Source: CAYJFG01 sp051881695
GTDB lineage: Bacteria; Bacillota; Clostridia; Oscillospirales; Acutalibacteraceae
DNA: 55,616 nt
Assembly: GCA_051881695.1 (NCBI GenBank)
Contig: JBJEQJ010000012.1
Coordinates: forward strand, 1 to 55,616
Direction: 5' to 3'
The translations under genes were made by a program, and so were the position numbers. Under the pieces are notes generated by a model. That model ran no database searches. It was not told the DNA's origin and was given only the letters and a program-made list of their open reading frames with translations. Of this stretch, positions 1 through 8,065 are shown in pieces (position 1 is the first letter of the stretch; each line of letters begins with the position of its first letter).

Positions 1-430
1 TTTTCATATCGGGGGCATATGCTTTTATAGCAAGCTCAAAACGAACCTGGTCGTTACCCTTGCCGGTACAGCCGTGGCAGATAGCGTCTGCGCCCTCTTT
101 AAGAGCAATTTCAACTATTCTCTTTGCTATTATCGGTCTTGCAAACGATGTACCAAGCAGATATTTATTCTCGTAAACTGCGCCCGCCTTTAATGTAGGC
201 CATACATATTCCTCAATAAATTCCTTGTTCAAATCTTCAACATATAATTTGGAAGCGCCTGTTTTTATAGCCTTTTCCTCAAGACCGTCAAGCTCTGTGC
301 CCTGTCCTACGTCGCCGCTTACTGCAATAACCTCGCAGTTATCGTAATTTTCCTTAAGCCACGGAATAATAATAGATGTATCCAGTCCGCCGGAATAAGC
401 CAGAACAACCTTTTTTATTTTCTTTTCCAT
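1..430 (-). CDS. argG: Argininosuccinate synthase, N-terminal part (cut by window edge)
   Basis: Joins citrulline and aspartate with ATP to give argininosuccinate, the penultimate step of arginine synthesis, in the cytoplasm. About 143 residues are visible. The start ATG lies at 430-428 and is preceded by GGAGGG. The N-terminus reads MEKKIKKVVLAYSGGLDTS; the AYSGGLDTS segment is the PP-loop ATP-binding motif of the family. Further on are VSGDVGQG, LGTSFARP and ICHGCTGKGNDQVRFE, all typical of ArgG. The gene runs off the left end of the window, so its C-terminal half and the usual argH neighbour are not seen. The promoter region upstream carries ARG-box-like palindromes, so arginine repression is likely. 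Identity is secure. Confidence 0.95.
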   Translation of the reverse strand, partial: MEKKIKKVVLAYSGGLDTSIIIPWLKENYDNCEVIAVSGDVGQGTELDGLEEKAIKTGASKLYVEDLNKEFIEEYVWPTLKAGAVYENKYLLGTSFARPIIAKRIVEIALKEGADAICHGCTGKGNDQVRFELAIKAYAPDMK

Positions 431-487
431 TGTAATTCCCTCCAGAATTAAGCATAAATAATTTTATTTACTGCGTTTTTCGCTGTC

Positions 488-546
488 TGCATAACATTAT
501 ACACCAATTATGCAAAAAATCAAGTTTTTTATGCATAATTATTCAA
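488..546 (-). promoter_or_regulatory. argG promoter overlapped by two ARG-box-like palindromes
   Basis: On the minus strand a TTGATT (523-518), 16-bp spacer, TATAAT (501-496) promoter precedes argG. Two sites resemble the ArgR operator pattern TGNATN(6)ATNCA: TGCATAATTATTCA (532-545) just upstream of the -35, and TGCATAACATTATACA (488-503) lying over the -10. Binding by ArgR with arginine is inferred; ArgR itself is not in the window. Confidence 0.55.
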
Positions 547-695
547 TTTCGCTTCATTTTGTAGGCATTAACAAATTACTGTAAAAATTTTTATCTCATT
601 TATACATTTTTCCCTTTAAACAAGGTGTGGTCAAAGGAGATTTTTTATTTGAAACCCTTTTTCAGCGCAACGGCAGCAGTGTAAGCGCAGCTTTA

Positions 696-748
696 AAAAT
701 GAATAATATACATAAAAATTTGTATATTATTCATTTTAGTGATATACT
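696..748 (+). promoter_or_regulatory. Promoter with a 17-bp perfect inverted repeat over the -35
   Basis: AAAATGAATAATATACA (696-712) is repeated exactly inverted at 721-737 around an 8-nt centre. A promoter TTGTAT (720-725), 17-bp spacer, TATACT (743-748) uses the right arm as its -35. The arrangement is what one expects of a repressor operator controlling the flavin-reductase/SDR pair. No regulator gene is adjacent, so the binder is unknown. Confidence 0.5.
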
Positions 749-785
749 CTTAATGTATTTAACACAAACCGAAAGGAAGAATATT

Positions 786-1295
786 ATGAGCAACTTTACG
801 GAAATTGACTGCAAAAGCATAAGCGAAAACCCCTTTAAGCTTATAGGAAAGGACTGGATGCTTGTAACGGCAGGAAGTAAGGAAAAATATAACACAATGA
901 CCGCAAGCTGGGGCGGAGTAGGCGTACTGTGGAACAAAAACGTAGCCTACACATTTATAAGACCGCAAAGATATACTCTTGAATTTATGGACGAAAATGA
1001 ATACTACACGCTCTCTTTCTACAATGAGGATATGAGAAAAGCTCTTACCTTCTGCGGAACTAAGTCCGGCAGAGATTATGACAAAGCAAAGGAAACAGGG
1101 CTTACACCTGTGTTTGATGAGGCGGCGCCGTATTTTGAGCAGGCAAAGCTTGTGCTTGTATGCAAAAAGCTTTACAAGCAGGACTTTTCGCCCGAATGCT
1201 TTATAGAAAAAGAGCTTGATAATGCAAATTACAAGGATAAGGACTACCACAAAATGTTTATCGGCGAAATTGTAAAGGTGCTTGCAAGGGACTGA
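786..1295 (+). CDS. Flavin reductase-like, FMN-binding split-barrel protein
   Basis: A 169-residue protein of the flavin reductase-like fold. Members bind FMN or act as NAD(P)H:flavin oxidoreductases in the cytoplasm. Support comes from the N-terminal NPFKLIGKDWMLVTAG, the TMTASWGG motif that contacts flavin, and FIRPQRYTLEF in the middle, all usual in clostridial relatives. An in-frame start at 627 exists, but ATG 786 follows AAGGAAG at proper spacing and the protein family begins there. The SDR gene starts 19 bp after the stop, so the two are probably co-transcribed from the palindrome-bearing promoter at 696-748. The physiological substrate cannot be told from sequence. Confidence 0.8.
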   Translation: MSNFTEIDCKSISENPFKLIGKDWMLVTAGSKEKYNTMTASWGGVGVLWNKNVAYTFIRPQRYTLEFMDENEYYTLSFYNEDMRKALTFCGTKSGRDYDKAKETGLTPVFDEAAPYFEQAKLVLVCKKLYKQDFSPECFIEKELDNANYKDKDYHKMFIGEIVKVLARD

Positions 1296-1314
1296 AAATA
1301 AAGAGGTAAAGCAT

Positions 1315-2046
1315 ATGAGTAAAACCGCCTTAATTACGGGAGCCTCCGCAGGCATTGGCGCACAAACTGCGCTTTACTTTGCACAGAAGGGCTATAGCGT
1401 TGCAATAAATTACTGCAAAAGCCGGGAAAAGGCAGAAAAACTAAAGCAGGAAATTGAGAAAAACGGCGTTAAAGCAGAAATATACAAGGCAGACGTTAAG
1501 CAAAGCGCAGAAGTAAACACCATGGTCGAAAGCGTAATAAATGACTTCAAAACGCTTGACGTGCTTGTAAACAATGCCGGTATTTCCCGGCAGAAGCTTT
1601 TTACCGATATTACGGACGATGAGTGGAACGATATGATTTCCACAGATTTAAGCGGCGTATTCTACGCCGCCAGAGCCGCATTGAAGCATATGATTCCGCG
1701 CCACAGCGGCAATATAGTAAATATCTCCTCCATCTGGGGTGTTAGCGGCGCAAGCTGCGAGGTGCATTACAGCGCCGCAAAGGGCGGTGTAATAAGCCTT
1801 ACCAAAGCGCTTGCAAAGGAGGTTGCGCCGAGCAATATCCGTGTAAACTGCGTTGCTCCGGGAGTTATTATGACAGATATGTGCAGATGTCTGGGGGAGG
1901 AAACTCTGTCTGCGCTAAAGGAGGAAACTCCGCTTTGCAGGCTGGGTACTCCGCTTGATATTGCAAGAGTGGTTTACTTCCTTGCAAGTGAAGAAGCCGG
2001 ATTTATAACAGGGCAGACAATAACTGCCGACGGCGGCTTTTTGTAA
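1315..2046 (+). CDS. SDR oxidoreductase (FabG-like)
   Basis: A 243-residue classical short-chain dehydrogenase/reductase. The Rossmann TGASAGIG (residues 8-15), NNAG, and catalytic YSAAK (Tyr152, Lys156) are present, together with the C-terminal TGQTITADGGF typical of 3-oxoacyl-ACP reductase-like members. It probably uses NADPH in the cytoplasm. ATG 1315 is chosen because AGAGG precedes it; an upstream in-frame start at 1282 would overlap the previous gene. It follows the flavin-reductase-like gene by 19 bp. In Firmicutes, paralogues of this type include the EF-P 5-aminopentanone reductase as well as FabG. The absence of other fatty-acid genes argues against a housekeeping FabG role, but the substrate is unresolved. 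Confidence 0.85.
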   Translation: MSKTALITGASAGIGAQTALYFAQKGYSVAINYCKSREKAEKLKQEIEKNGVKAEIYKADVKQSAEVNTMVESVINDFKTLDVLVNNAGISRQKLFTDITDDEWNDMISTDLSGVFYAARAALKHMIPRHSGNIVNISSIWGVSGASCEVHYSAAKGGVISLTKALAKEVAPSNIRVNCVAPGVIMTDMCRCLGEETLSALKEETPLCRLGTPLDIARVVYFLASEEAGFITGQTITADGGFL

Positions 2047-2115
2047 TATTCATCATTATTTTATGATGACATTCATATAAATGAACACCGTAAATTATAT
2101 AAACAAAAATACATC

Positions 2116-2151
2116 AGCGGCAGGAGCCTGTCTAAACAGACTCCTGCCGCT
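2116..2151. terminator. Convergent bidirectional terminator
   Basis: AGCGGCAGGAG (2116-2126) pairs with CTCCTGCCGCT (2141-2151). Read on the minus strand the hairpin is followed by GATGTATTTTTG, and on the plus strand by GCTTTTG. It sits between two convergent genes and can end both. Confidence 0.75.
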
Positions 2152-2189
2152 GCTTTTGTGCTTAGTATGAAAGCTTATAATTCTTTAAA

Positions 2190-4292
2190 TTATAATTCCG
2201 GAATTATCTTTGCAATAAATTTTTGAATTTTCAGTACATCCTGCATATTAACGTCACCGTCGCCTGTTACATCTGCGGCAAGCCTTTGCTCTTCGTTTAA
2301 CTGACGAATCTGTGCTATATGCGACTGAATACGCAGAACATCCTCCAGCTTAACCTCGCCGTCGCCTGTTACATCGCCCGGTACTACTTTTAGCTTAAGT
2401 CCTGCAACAGCATTTTCCAAGGCTTCTATGGCGCTGCCTATTTCTTCTGCGCTTGCGTTTTCGTCTTTATATACACTGTCTGCATTTGTGTATGCATTCT
2501 GCAATTCACTTGCCGACTGCTCTGTATATTTTTCAAGTCCTCCGTCTATTATCGCCTTTGCGTCATCTAACGATAATTTCAGCGCAGTTTTGTCTGTTCT
2601 GTATTTCAGGTTGGAAATTGCGTCTTCTATCGCCTTTGCGGCGCTGTCAGCTTCCTCCTGCGTTGCAAGCAGCTTTTCATATACTGCGCTTCCGCTTTCG
2701 TATGCGCTTTGCAGCTCCTTTGCCGACTGCTCTGTATATTTTTCAAGTCCTCCGTCTATTACAGCCTTTGCGCTGTCGAGCATTTCTTTTAGCGTGGTCT
2801 TGTTTGTGTTGTATTCAAGCTTTGCAATTGCATCTTCTATCGCCGTTGCGGCGCTGTCAGCTTCCTCCTGCGTTGCAAGCAGCTTTTCATATACTGCGCT
2901 TCCGCTTTCGTATGCGCTTTGCAGCTCCTTTGCCGACTGCTCTGTATATTTTTCAAGTCCTCCGTCTATTACAGCCTTTGCGCTGTCGAGCATTTCTTTT
3001 AGCGTGGTCTTGTTTGTGTTGTATTCAAGCTTTGCAATTGCATCTTCTATCGCCGTTGCGGCTCTGTCAGCTTCCTCCTGCGTTGCAAGCAGCTTTTCAT
3101 ATACTGCGCTTCCGCTTTCGTATGCGCTTTGCAGCTCCTTTGCCGACTGCTCTGTATATTTTTCAAGTCCTCCGTCTATTACAGCCTTTGCGCTGTCAAG
3201 CATCTCTTTAAGCGTGGTCTTGTTTGTGTTGTATTCAAGCTTTGCAATTGCAGCTTCTATCGCCGTTGCGGCTCTGTCAGCTTCCTCCTGCGTTGCAAGC
3301 AGCTTTTCATATACTGCGCTTCCGCTTTCGTATGCGCTTTGCAGCTCCTTTGCCGACTGCTCTGTATATTTTTCAAGTCCTCCGTCTATTACAGCCTTTG
3401 CGCTGTCAAGCATTTCTTTAAGCGTGGTCTTGTTTGTGTTGTATTCAAGCTTTGCAATTGCGTCTTCTATCGCCTTTGCGGCGCTGTCAATTTCTCCCTG
3501 CGTTGCTATCGGGTTTTCAAATACTCTTTTGCCGTTGTTATATGCCTTTTGTAAGGCTTCTGCTGTTTTATCGGTATATATTGATATATCTCCCGATAAA
3601 ATCTTCTCTGCCTGTGTAAGCGCCGCCTCAAGAGCTGTTTTTGTTATGCCGTCAAGAGATACAAAGGTCACGTTGCTTTTGCCCTCGGCAAAGCTTTCTG
3701 CGGCAGTACCGCTAAATCCGTAAACGGTTAAGCTTTCGTAGTCGGTTATGGCATTATCGGATATTGTCTTGACATTTGAAGGAATATATATATTGGCAAG
3801 CGCAGGATTATTGGCAAAGCATTCGTTTGAAAGCTCGCTTATCCCCTCGCCTAAAATAACCGTTTCAAGGTTTGCACAGCTTCTGAATGAGCCTATACCT
3901 ATCTTAGTAACAGAAGCGGGTAAGGTAACGCTTTGAAGAGCAGACTTAGAAAAGGCAATATCGCCTATCTCGGTAACTGTTTCAGGTATTGTAACAGACT
4001 TTGAGCTAACCTCATAAAATGCTTCGCCGTTTATCTTAATTACAACTGCGTCCCCCAGTTTTTTGGGTATTACAATATTCTCCGGTGCCTGCGCAAGAGT
4101 TATGGAAAGACCTTCTACTCTGCACGTTTCATACTCCGGGTCAAGGTAAGTATAGCGAAAGCCCGCCTTTTTATCGTCCCATGTGCCGTATGTTTTCTCC
4201 TCTGCCGCACTGACAGACGGTAAAGCCGTCACCGCCGCAAGGCTCATAAGCAAGCACAGTAAAATTGCCGTTGTTTTTTTTATCACCTGCAT
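2190..4292 (-). CDS. Secreted dockerin protein with BspA-type LRRs and six FIVAR repeats
   Basis: A 700-residue exported protein. Residues 1-29 form a signal peptide ending VSAAEE. Residues about 70-205 carry BspA/LRR_5-type leucine-rich repeats (for example IPETVTEIGDIAFSKSALQ). Residues about 216-635 hold six 70-residue helical FIVAR-like repeats, four of them nearly identical. Residues 636-700 are a type I dockerin with two calcium loops (DVTGDGEVKLEDV and DVTGDGDVNMQDV). A dockerin docks a protein to a cohesin on a scaffoldin, so this is presumably part of a cellulosome-like or cell-surface complex. No catalytic domain is visible, so a binding or adhesion role is inferred. No cohesin or scaffoldin gene is in the window. 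Confidence 0.85.
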   Translation of the reverse strand: MQVIKKTTAILLCLLMSLAAVTALPSVSAAEEKTYGTWDDKKAGFRYTYLDPEYETCRVEGLSITLAQAPENIVIPKKLGDAVVIKINGEAFYEVSSKSVTIPETVTEIGDIAFSKSALQSVTLPASVTKIGIGSFRSCANLETVILGEGISELSNECFANNPALANIYIPSNVKTISDNAITDYESLTVYGFSGTAAESFAEGKSNVTFVSLDGITKTALEAALTQAEKILSGDISIYTDKTAEALQKAYNNGKRVFENPIATQGEIDSAAKAIEDAIAKLEYNTNKTTLKEMLDSAKAVIDGGLEKYTEQSAKELQSAYESGSAVYEKLLATQEEADRAATAIEAAIAKLEYNTNKTTLKEMLDSAKAVIDGGLEKYTEQSAKELQSAYESGSAVYEKLLATQEEADRAATAIEDAIAKLEYNTNKTTLKEMLDSAKAVIDGGLEKYTEQSAKELQSAYESGSAVYEKLLATQEEADSAATAIEDAIAKLEYNTNKTTLKEMLDSAKAVIDGGLEKYTEQSAKELQSAYESGSAVYEKLLATQEEADSAAKAIEDAISNLKYRTDKTALKLSLDDAKAIIDGGLEKYTEQSASELQNAYTNADSVYKDENASAEEIGSAIEALENAVAGLKLKVVPGDVTGDGEVKLEDVLRIQSHIAQIRQLNEEQRLAADVTGDGDVNMQDVLKIQKFIAKIIPEL
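2605..3478 (-). repeat. 210-bp tandem coding repeats (about four copies)
   Basis: The DNA encoding the central FIVAR domains repeats with a period of exactly 210 bp; for instance the same 30-bp segment starts at 2731, 2941, 3151 and 3361. Copies differ by only a few bases, which suggests recent amplification or gene conversion. The flanking first and sixth repeats are clearly diverged. Confidence 0.95.
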
Positions 4293-4451
4293 ATTAATGC
4301 TCCCTTCAGGCTAAGTTATGCGTTTGTTTTTATATTTACAGAATAACATTAATAAGCAGTTTTTTCAAGGGAAACACAAAATTTGTAATACTAAATATAT
4401 CCTCAACTGCTTTTCTGCCCTGAAGAATACAAATTATCGTCAGAACTCCTT

Positions 4452-4482
4452 AAAAAAAACAGAACGGTATATACCCATACCG
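4452..4482 (-). terminator. Terminator of the small membrane protein genes
   Basis: On the minus strand CGGTAT (4482-4477) and ATACCG (4470-4465) form a stem, followed shortly by eight T residues (4459-4452). It lies just after the stop of the 81-residue GGADGPT protein. Confidence 0.65.
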
Positions 4483-4516
4483 CCCCTTGTAATTATATTA
4501 TCCTGATTTTTCCCGA

Positions 4517-4762
4517 TTATCTTTTCTTTACTATCAACAGTATTATTGCAATAACTGCCGCCGCTAAGGTAACAGCCCCCACTGCAATTAAGGCTATGCT
4601 GAAATAGCTTTCAGGTGCGCCTGTCAAAAATACTTCAGTCGGGCCGTCGGCTCCGCCGATTATTCCAACCGCTGCATTTTCTGTTTTATTCATTATAAAA
4701 AAGCCGCAAATAAGTATAATAAGCCCGGCAGCTGCTGTTATTCCGGCAATCACTTTTTTCAT
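4517..4762 (-). CDS. Small membrane protein with GIIGGADGPT motif
   Basis: An 81-residue protein with two predicted membrane helices (residues about 5-25 and 50-76) and a basic end VKKR. Between them lies VGIIGGADGPTEVFLTG, a motif that in the full-length beta subunit of sodium-pumping decarboxylases (OadB/GcdB) is part of the ion-transport core. Here only the motif is present, so this is not a decarboxylase subunit. Short clostridial proteins with this motif are often named after the subunit, but their function is unknown. ATG 4762 fits the GGGGAG about 9 nt upstream; the in-frame ATG at 4771 is too close to it. Another tiny membrane ORF lies directly upstream, so the pair may be co-transcribed. 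Confidence 0.65.
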   Translation of the reverse strand: MKKVIAGITAAAGLIILICGFFIMNKTENAAVGIIGGADGPTEVFLTGAPESYFSIALIAVGAVTLAAAVIAIILLIVKKR

Positions 4763-4796
4763 TTCATTCATCTCCCCTCTTAAAAACAATGCACTA

Positions 4797-4904
4797 TCAC
4801 TTTCTTTTTGCAAGCAGCACCGTCACAACCGCAACAACTGCCACGCCTGCAACAACTACCGCAATTCCTATTCCCAGCATTAAGCTTATTCCTACTGTTG
4901 CCAT
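4797..4904 (-). CDS. 35-residue single-span membrane peptide
   Basis: MATVGISLMLGIGIAVVVAG begins a 35-residue peptide that is almost entirely one hydrophobic helix ending LLAKRK, so it should sit in the membrane with its C-terminus in the cytoplasm. A strong GGGAGGG lies about 10 nt upstream of the ATG, better than chance for a spurious ORF. It lies 34 bp before the start of the GGADGPT protein gene. No homologue is recognised. It could be a small toxin-like or accessory membrane peptide; the good ribosome binding site is the main support. Confidence 0.45.
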   Translation of the reverse strand: MATVGISLMLGIGIAVVVAGVAVVAVVTVLLAKRK

Positions 4905-4943
4905 TTGTTTTCCCTCCCGTTAAGCATACGCTTTTATTTGCCT

Positions 4944-4980
4944 GTCACGTCTGCACAGATAATTACTGCACAGACGTGAC
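4944..4980. other. Hairpin between ABC permease and small ORFs
   Basis: GTCACGTCTG (4944-4953) and CAGACGTGAC (4971-4980) form a perfect 10-bp stem. There is no T-run on either strand, so it is not a canonical terminator. It could be an mRNA-stabilising or processing hairpin at the 3' end of the ABC operon. Confidence 0.4.
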
Positions 4981-5054
4981 TGCTTTACGCTGTATCCCTT
5001 TTTTCTATACCTTTTCCATATATAACTGTCAGCTTTTCGTTATAACGGTAAATA

Positions 5055-7175
5055 TCAACCCACAGCGCCGACTGTTACATTTTGGTTTGTCACCTCACTG
5101 CCGACAACGGTCTGCACCTCGTCCTCGCTCTTGTCGGCTTCGTCCGCTGTGCTGTCGGTATTTTTCGTCATTACCTCTTTAAGTGCCTTCCATGTGTTCT
5201 TGTATTCGGGGGTGACTATATGCTCCTCATAGACCTCTTCTCCGTATGGATCACCATACTTTGAGCAGTAAACCGAAATGCCTACAAACTCAAACTTTTC
5301 TTTTTCCCCTGTTTCTTCGTTATTCCATTCGTTGAACTTTTGTTGTTTTTCAACTGCATTTTCAATGTAATGCTCATCCTCCAGAATATCCCTCTTAAGC
5401 GCATTTACTATTTTTTCTGCGTCTTTTGAATATAGTGCCCAATCTACATTTGCAGCGTAGTCTATTGCCCACTGCGGCGTGCATTGGTAAAAGGACACCG
5501 AGGTTACTCTGTACTTAAATAAACTCAATACATCCTTTTTATAGCCTTCTTCACACAGAAGCTTATCAATAGCCGTTACAATTTCGTCGCATATTTTACC
5601 GTTTCCGTCTGTAATATTCATTAAGCTGTAGGTGCGGTTCATTGTTGAGCCGTTTTTAAGCTTATATTCTATTGATATGGTTTTTAAAGGCATATATTCA
5701 TTGTAATATAATCCTCCGTCACTTACAGAAAGCGAATACGGGTACGGGTTGCACTCTCTTAAATTATCTGCAATCGCCTTGTGTATGTCAAGCACCTTGT
5801 CTATGTCTTTAACATCATTAAAGCCTGCAAGCCTTTCCTTGTCGCTTGGGGAGTTAAAATCTGTGCTGTTGCCGTTTATGCTGACGCTTGCGCTTTCAAC
5901 CTCGGACTTATCCGGCACCTGAACATCTGCCCCGAACAAGCCTGTTGACAGGATTATATAGCCTGCAGCAATTACCAATACAGTTATACCGTACGGAATC
6001 AGGCTTTTTAAAAAGCCTCTTGTTCCTCTGTTATAAATAAGGGTAAGCACAAGGTGTGCAATAAAGCTGCCTATAACAAGCCCTATCATAAACCACACTA
6101 ACGTAATCATTGGCGAGCCCAGCGACATCATTTTAGATTCGGCGGTAAAGCCGCTTTGAATTGATGAGAAAATAACGGCAAAAAGCAAGCCGCAGGCGGT
6201 AGTGGCAACTACTCTTATTATTACGGGAATCGCTTTTAGCGCAAAACCGTTTTGTGCGGTTTCTGCCTTTCTCCTTTTAGAAAGCAGATAACAGCCGATA
6301 AACAAAGCCGCACCGAAAACAAGCCACCATATAAGCTGTTCGGGATTGTCAAATATCGAAAGCCTTGCAACCTTGTCGGCGTGATTTATGCCATTCTCGT
6401 CAGCATAGAACAAGGTAGACCATGACTCCCCTGCACACAGGTTGTATATATTGATGTATGCGTTTGTAATTCCCGAAACAAACGGCGAAAGCGCAGTATA
6501 TACAACAGAGCTTGGCGATAATGCCGTTTGAACGCCGGGTATAATATAGCCGCTGAAGAACTGAATAATACCTATTACTCCGGGGTACATTCCGCAAAGA
6601 GCAAGCACAGACACCACCGTGTCTGCCGTTGTGCCGCAGCTTAATGCGACAAATGCCGTAAAGGTGTAGGATACTATAACGGATAATAATATGTTTATAG
6701 CGTGGTTAACAGTCCACCACACAGCAACATTGCTGTAGGACAAAAGCACAGTGCTTATTACCGTTACAAGAATAAGCGGAACTGCAAGCATTGTAAGTCC
6801 TGCGGCGTAGCGTGCAAAGAAGAGCGTTCTTCTTGTAACAGGCAGCGCGCCGAAAACATCTACCGAGCGCTTTCTGTGCATATAGCTGAACATAAATACG
6901 CCGATAATAAGCGTAAACAGCATTGCAATAAACCCTACAACAGCAACAAATACCAAAGACAGAACACAGGCTGAGGAGGTTCCGCCGTCGCCTGAGTTTT
7001 TAAGCATATCTGTCGGGTAAACCGCAATGGAATTGAACAGTGTTAAAAACACCGGGTAGGTAAGCAGTAAAATTGCCGTATATACAATAAATGTGGCAAG
7101 ATTTTTTCTTAATGACCATTTGTAAATGCTGAAAAAACGGCTTTTCCTGTTATCAGACAATGTGGTTGATATCAT
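5055..7175 (-). CDS. ABC transporter permease (YtrC/YtrD-like)
   Basis: A 706-residue membrane protein forming the permease of the adjacent ATPase. The N-terminal half (residues about 20-440) holds roughly ten hydrophobic segments. The C-terminal 260 residues are an extracytoplasmic, charged domain. The first segment follows KSRFFSIYKWSLRKNLATF, a pattern seen in permeases linked to GntR-regulated ABC modules. ATG 7175 is preferred: GGAGGT lies 8 nt upstream and it overlaps the ATPase stop by 23 bp, which suggests translational coupling. A longer in-frame reading from 7238 has no good ribosome site. By analogy with Bacillus ytr modules a role in cell-envelope stress or small-molecule export is possible; the substrate is unknown. 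Confidence 0.8.
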   Translation of the reverse strand: MISTTLSDNRKSRFFSIYKWSLRKNLATFIVYTAILLLTYPVFLTLFNSIAVYPTDMLKNSGDGGTSSACVLSLVFVAVVGFIAMLFTLIIGVFMFSYMHRKRSVDVFGALPVTRRTLFFARYAAGLTMLAVPLILVTVISTVLLSYSNVAVWWTVNHAINILLSVIVSYTFTAFVALSCGTTADTVVSVLALCGMYPGVIGIIQFFSGYIIPGVQTALSPSSVVYTALSPFVSGITNAYINIYNLCAGESWSTLFYADENGINHADKVARLSIFDNPEQLIWWLVFGAALFIGCYLLSKRRKAETAQNGFALKAIPVIIRVVATTACGLLFAVIFSSIQSGFTAESKMMSLGSPMITLVWFMIGLVIGSFIAHLVLTLIYNRGTRGFLKSLIPYGITVLVIAAGYIILSTGLFGADVQVPDKSEVESASVSINGNSTDFNSPSDKERLAGFNDVKDIDKVLDIHKAIADNLRECNPYPYSLSVSDGGLYYNEYMPLKTISIEYKLKNGSTMNRTYSLMNITDGNGKICDEIVTAIDKLLCEEGYKKDVLSLFKYRVTSVSFYQCTPQWAIDYAANVDWALYSKDAEKIVNALKRDILEDEHYIENAVEKQQKFNEWNNEETGEKEKFEFVGISVYCSKYGDPYGEEVYEEHIVTPEYKNTWKALKEVMTKNTDSTADEADKSEDEVQTVVGSEVTNQNVTVGAVG

Positions 7176-8049
7176 AACCCGCCACCTCCATTTCATTAAT
7201 AAATACTTCCTCCAGCGTAAGCGGCAGTGCCTCAACAAACACCGGGTTAAGCTGCTTTAGGCTGTTCATTATTTCTTCCTTGTCGCCCTTTATTACCATA
7301 TTGTAGAGCAGACCCCTGTTATTAATGCTGACAATGTCAAGTCCGTCAAGCACGCCCGGCTCAAGCGACTTATTAAACGCCGCCTGCACCTTATGAATAC
7401 CCAGCTTCATATCGTCAAGCTCTTTCTCAAGCAGAATTCCGCCCTCGTGCAAAAGTCCGACATGGTCGCACAAATCCTCAAGCTCTCTTAAATTGTGCGA
7501 AGCGATTATTACAGTAGCCTCGCTTGCCGAAACATCGTAAATTAAAAGCTTCTTTAAAAGCTGGCGCACAACAGGGTCAAGTCCGTCAAAAATCTCGTCA
7601 AGAAGTATATACTGAGGACTGCACGAAAGCGCCAATATAAGCGCCGCCTGTCTTTGCATACCCTTAGACATATTTATAATTCTTGCCTTTTTGTTTATAG
7701 GGAACATTCCGCAAAGCCTGTTGTAGCGCTCCTCGCTCCATCTGTCGTAAATATTCCTGTAAAGTCTTGCCGTGTTCTCCACCGTAGAATCGTTAAAAAA
7801 GTACGGATAGTCGGAAACATAAAATATTTTCTGCTTAACCTGCGGATTTTCAAAAACCGGCTGACCGTCATACTTAACTGTTCCGCCCTCTGTGTCGAAA
7901 ACTCCTGCAAGCACGCGAAGCAGCGTAGACTTACCCGAACCGTTTGAGCCGACAAGCCCAAACACAGAGCCTTTGTTTATGTTACAGCTAAGGTTATTAA
8001 GCGCCGTCTTTTTCCCGAATTTTTTTGTAACATTAGAAATTGTTATCAT
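7153..8049 (-). CDS. ABC transporter ATP-binding protein (YtrB-like)
   Basis: A 298-residue ATPase with Walker A GSNGSGKST (residues 34-42), a signature region reading NMSKGMQRQ in place of the usual LSGGQ, Walker B YILLDEIFDGLD, and an H-loop in IIASHNLRELEDL. It energises the downstream permease. The start at 8049 follows GGGGGG. The gene lies 16 bp after the GntR-family regulator and overlaps the permease start. The MSKGM signature is common in the YtrB-like group regulated by GntR proteins, so it should still be active. Confidence 0.9.
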   Translation of the reverse strand: MITISNVTKKFGKKTALNNLSCNINKGSVFGLVGSNGSGKSTLLRVLAGVFDTEGGTVKYDGQPVFENPQVKQKIFYVSDYPYFFNDSTVENTARLYRNIYDRWSEERYNRLCGMFPINKKARIINMSKGMQRQAALILALSCSPQYILLDEIFDGLDPVVRQLLKKLLIYDVSASEATVIIASHNLRELEDLCDHVGLLHEGGILLEKELDDMKLGIHKVQAAFNKSLEPGVLDGLDIVSINNRGLLYNMVIKGDKEEIMNSLKQLNPVFVEALPLTLEEVFINEMEVAGYDINHIV

Positions 8050-8065
8050 TGTTCATCCCCCCAAA

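Noticed and set aside
2605..3478. Possible CRISPR array
   Set aside because: The 210-bp units are coding repeats with no spacer structure; no cas genes are present. No CRISPR array was found in the window.
2428..3723. 431-residue plus-strand ORF with regular repeats
   Set aside because: Antisense shadow of the FIVAR repeats of the dockerin protein; Ser/Ala/Phe-rich composition and no ribosome site.
4517..4762. Sodium-pumping decarboxylase beta subunit
   Set aside because: Only the GGADGPT motif is shared; the protein is about 80 residues against more than 350 for the real subunit.
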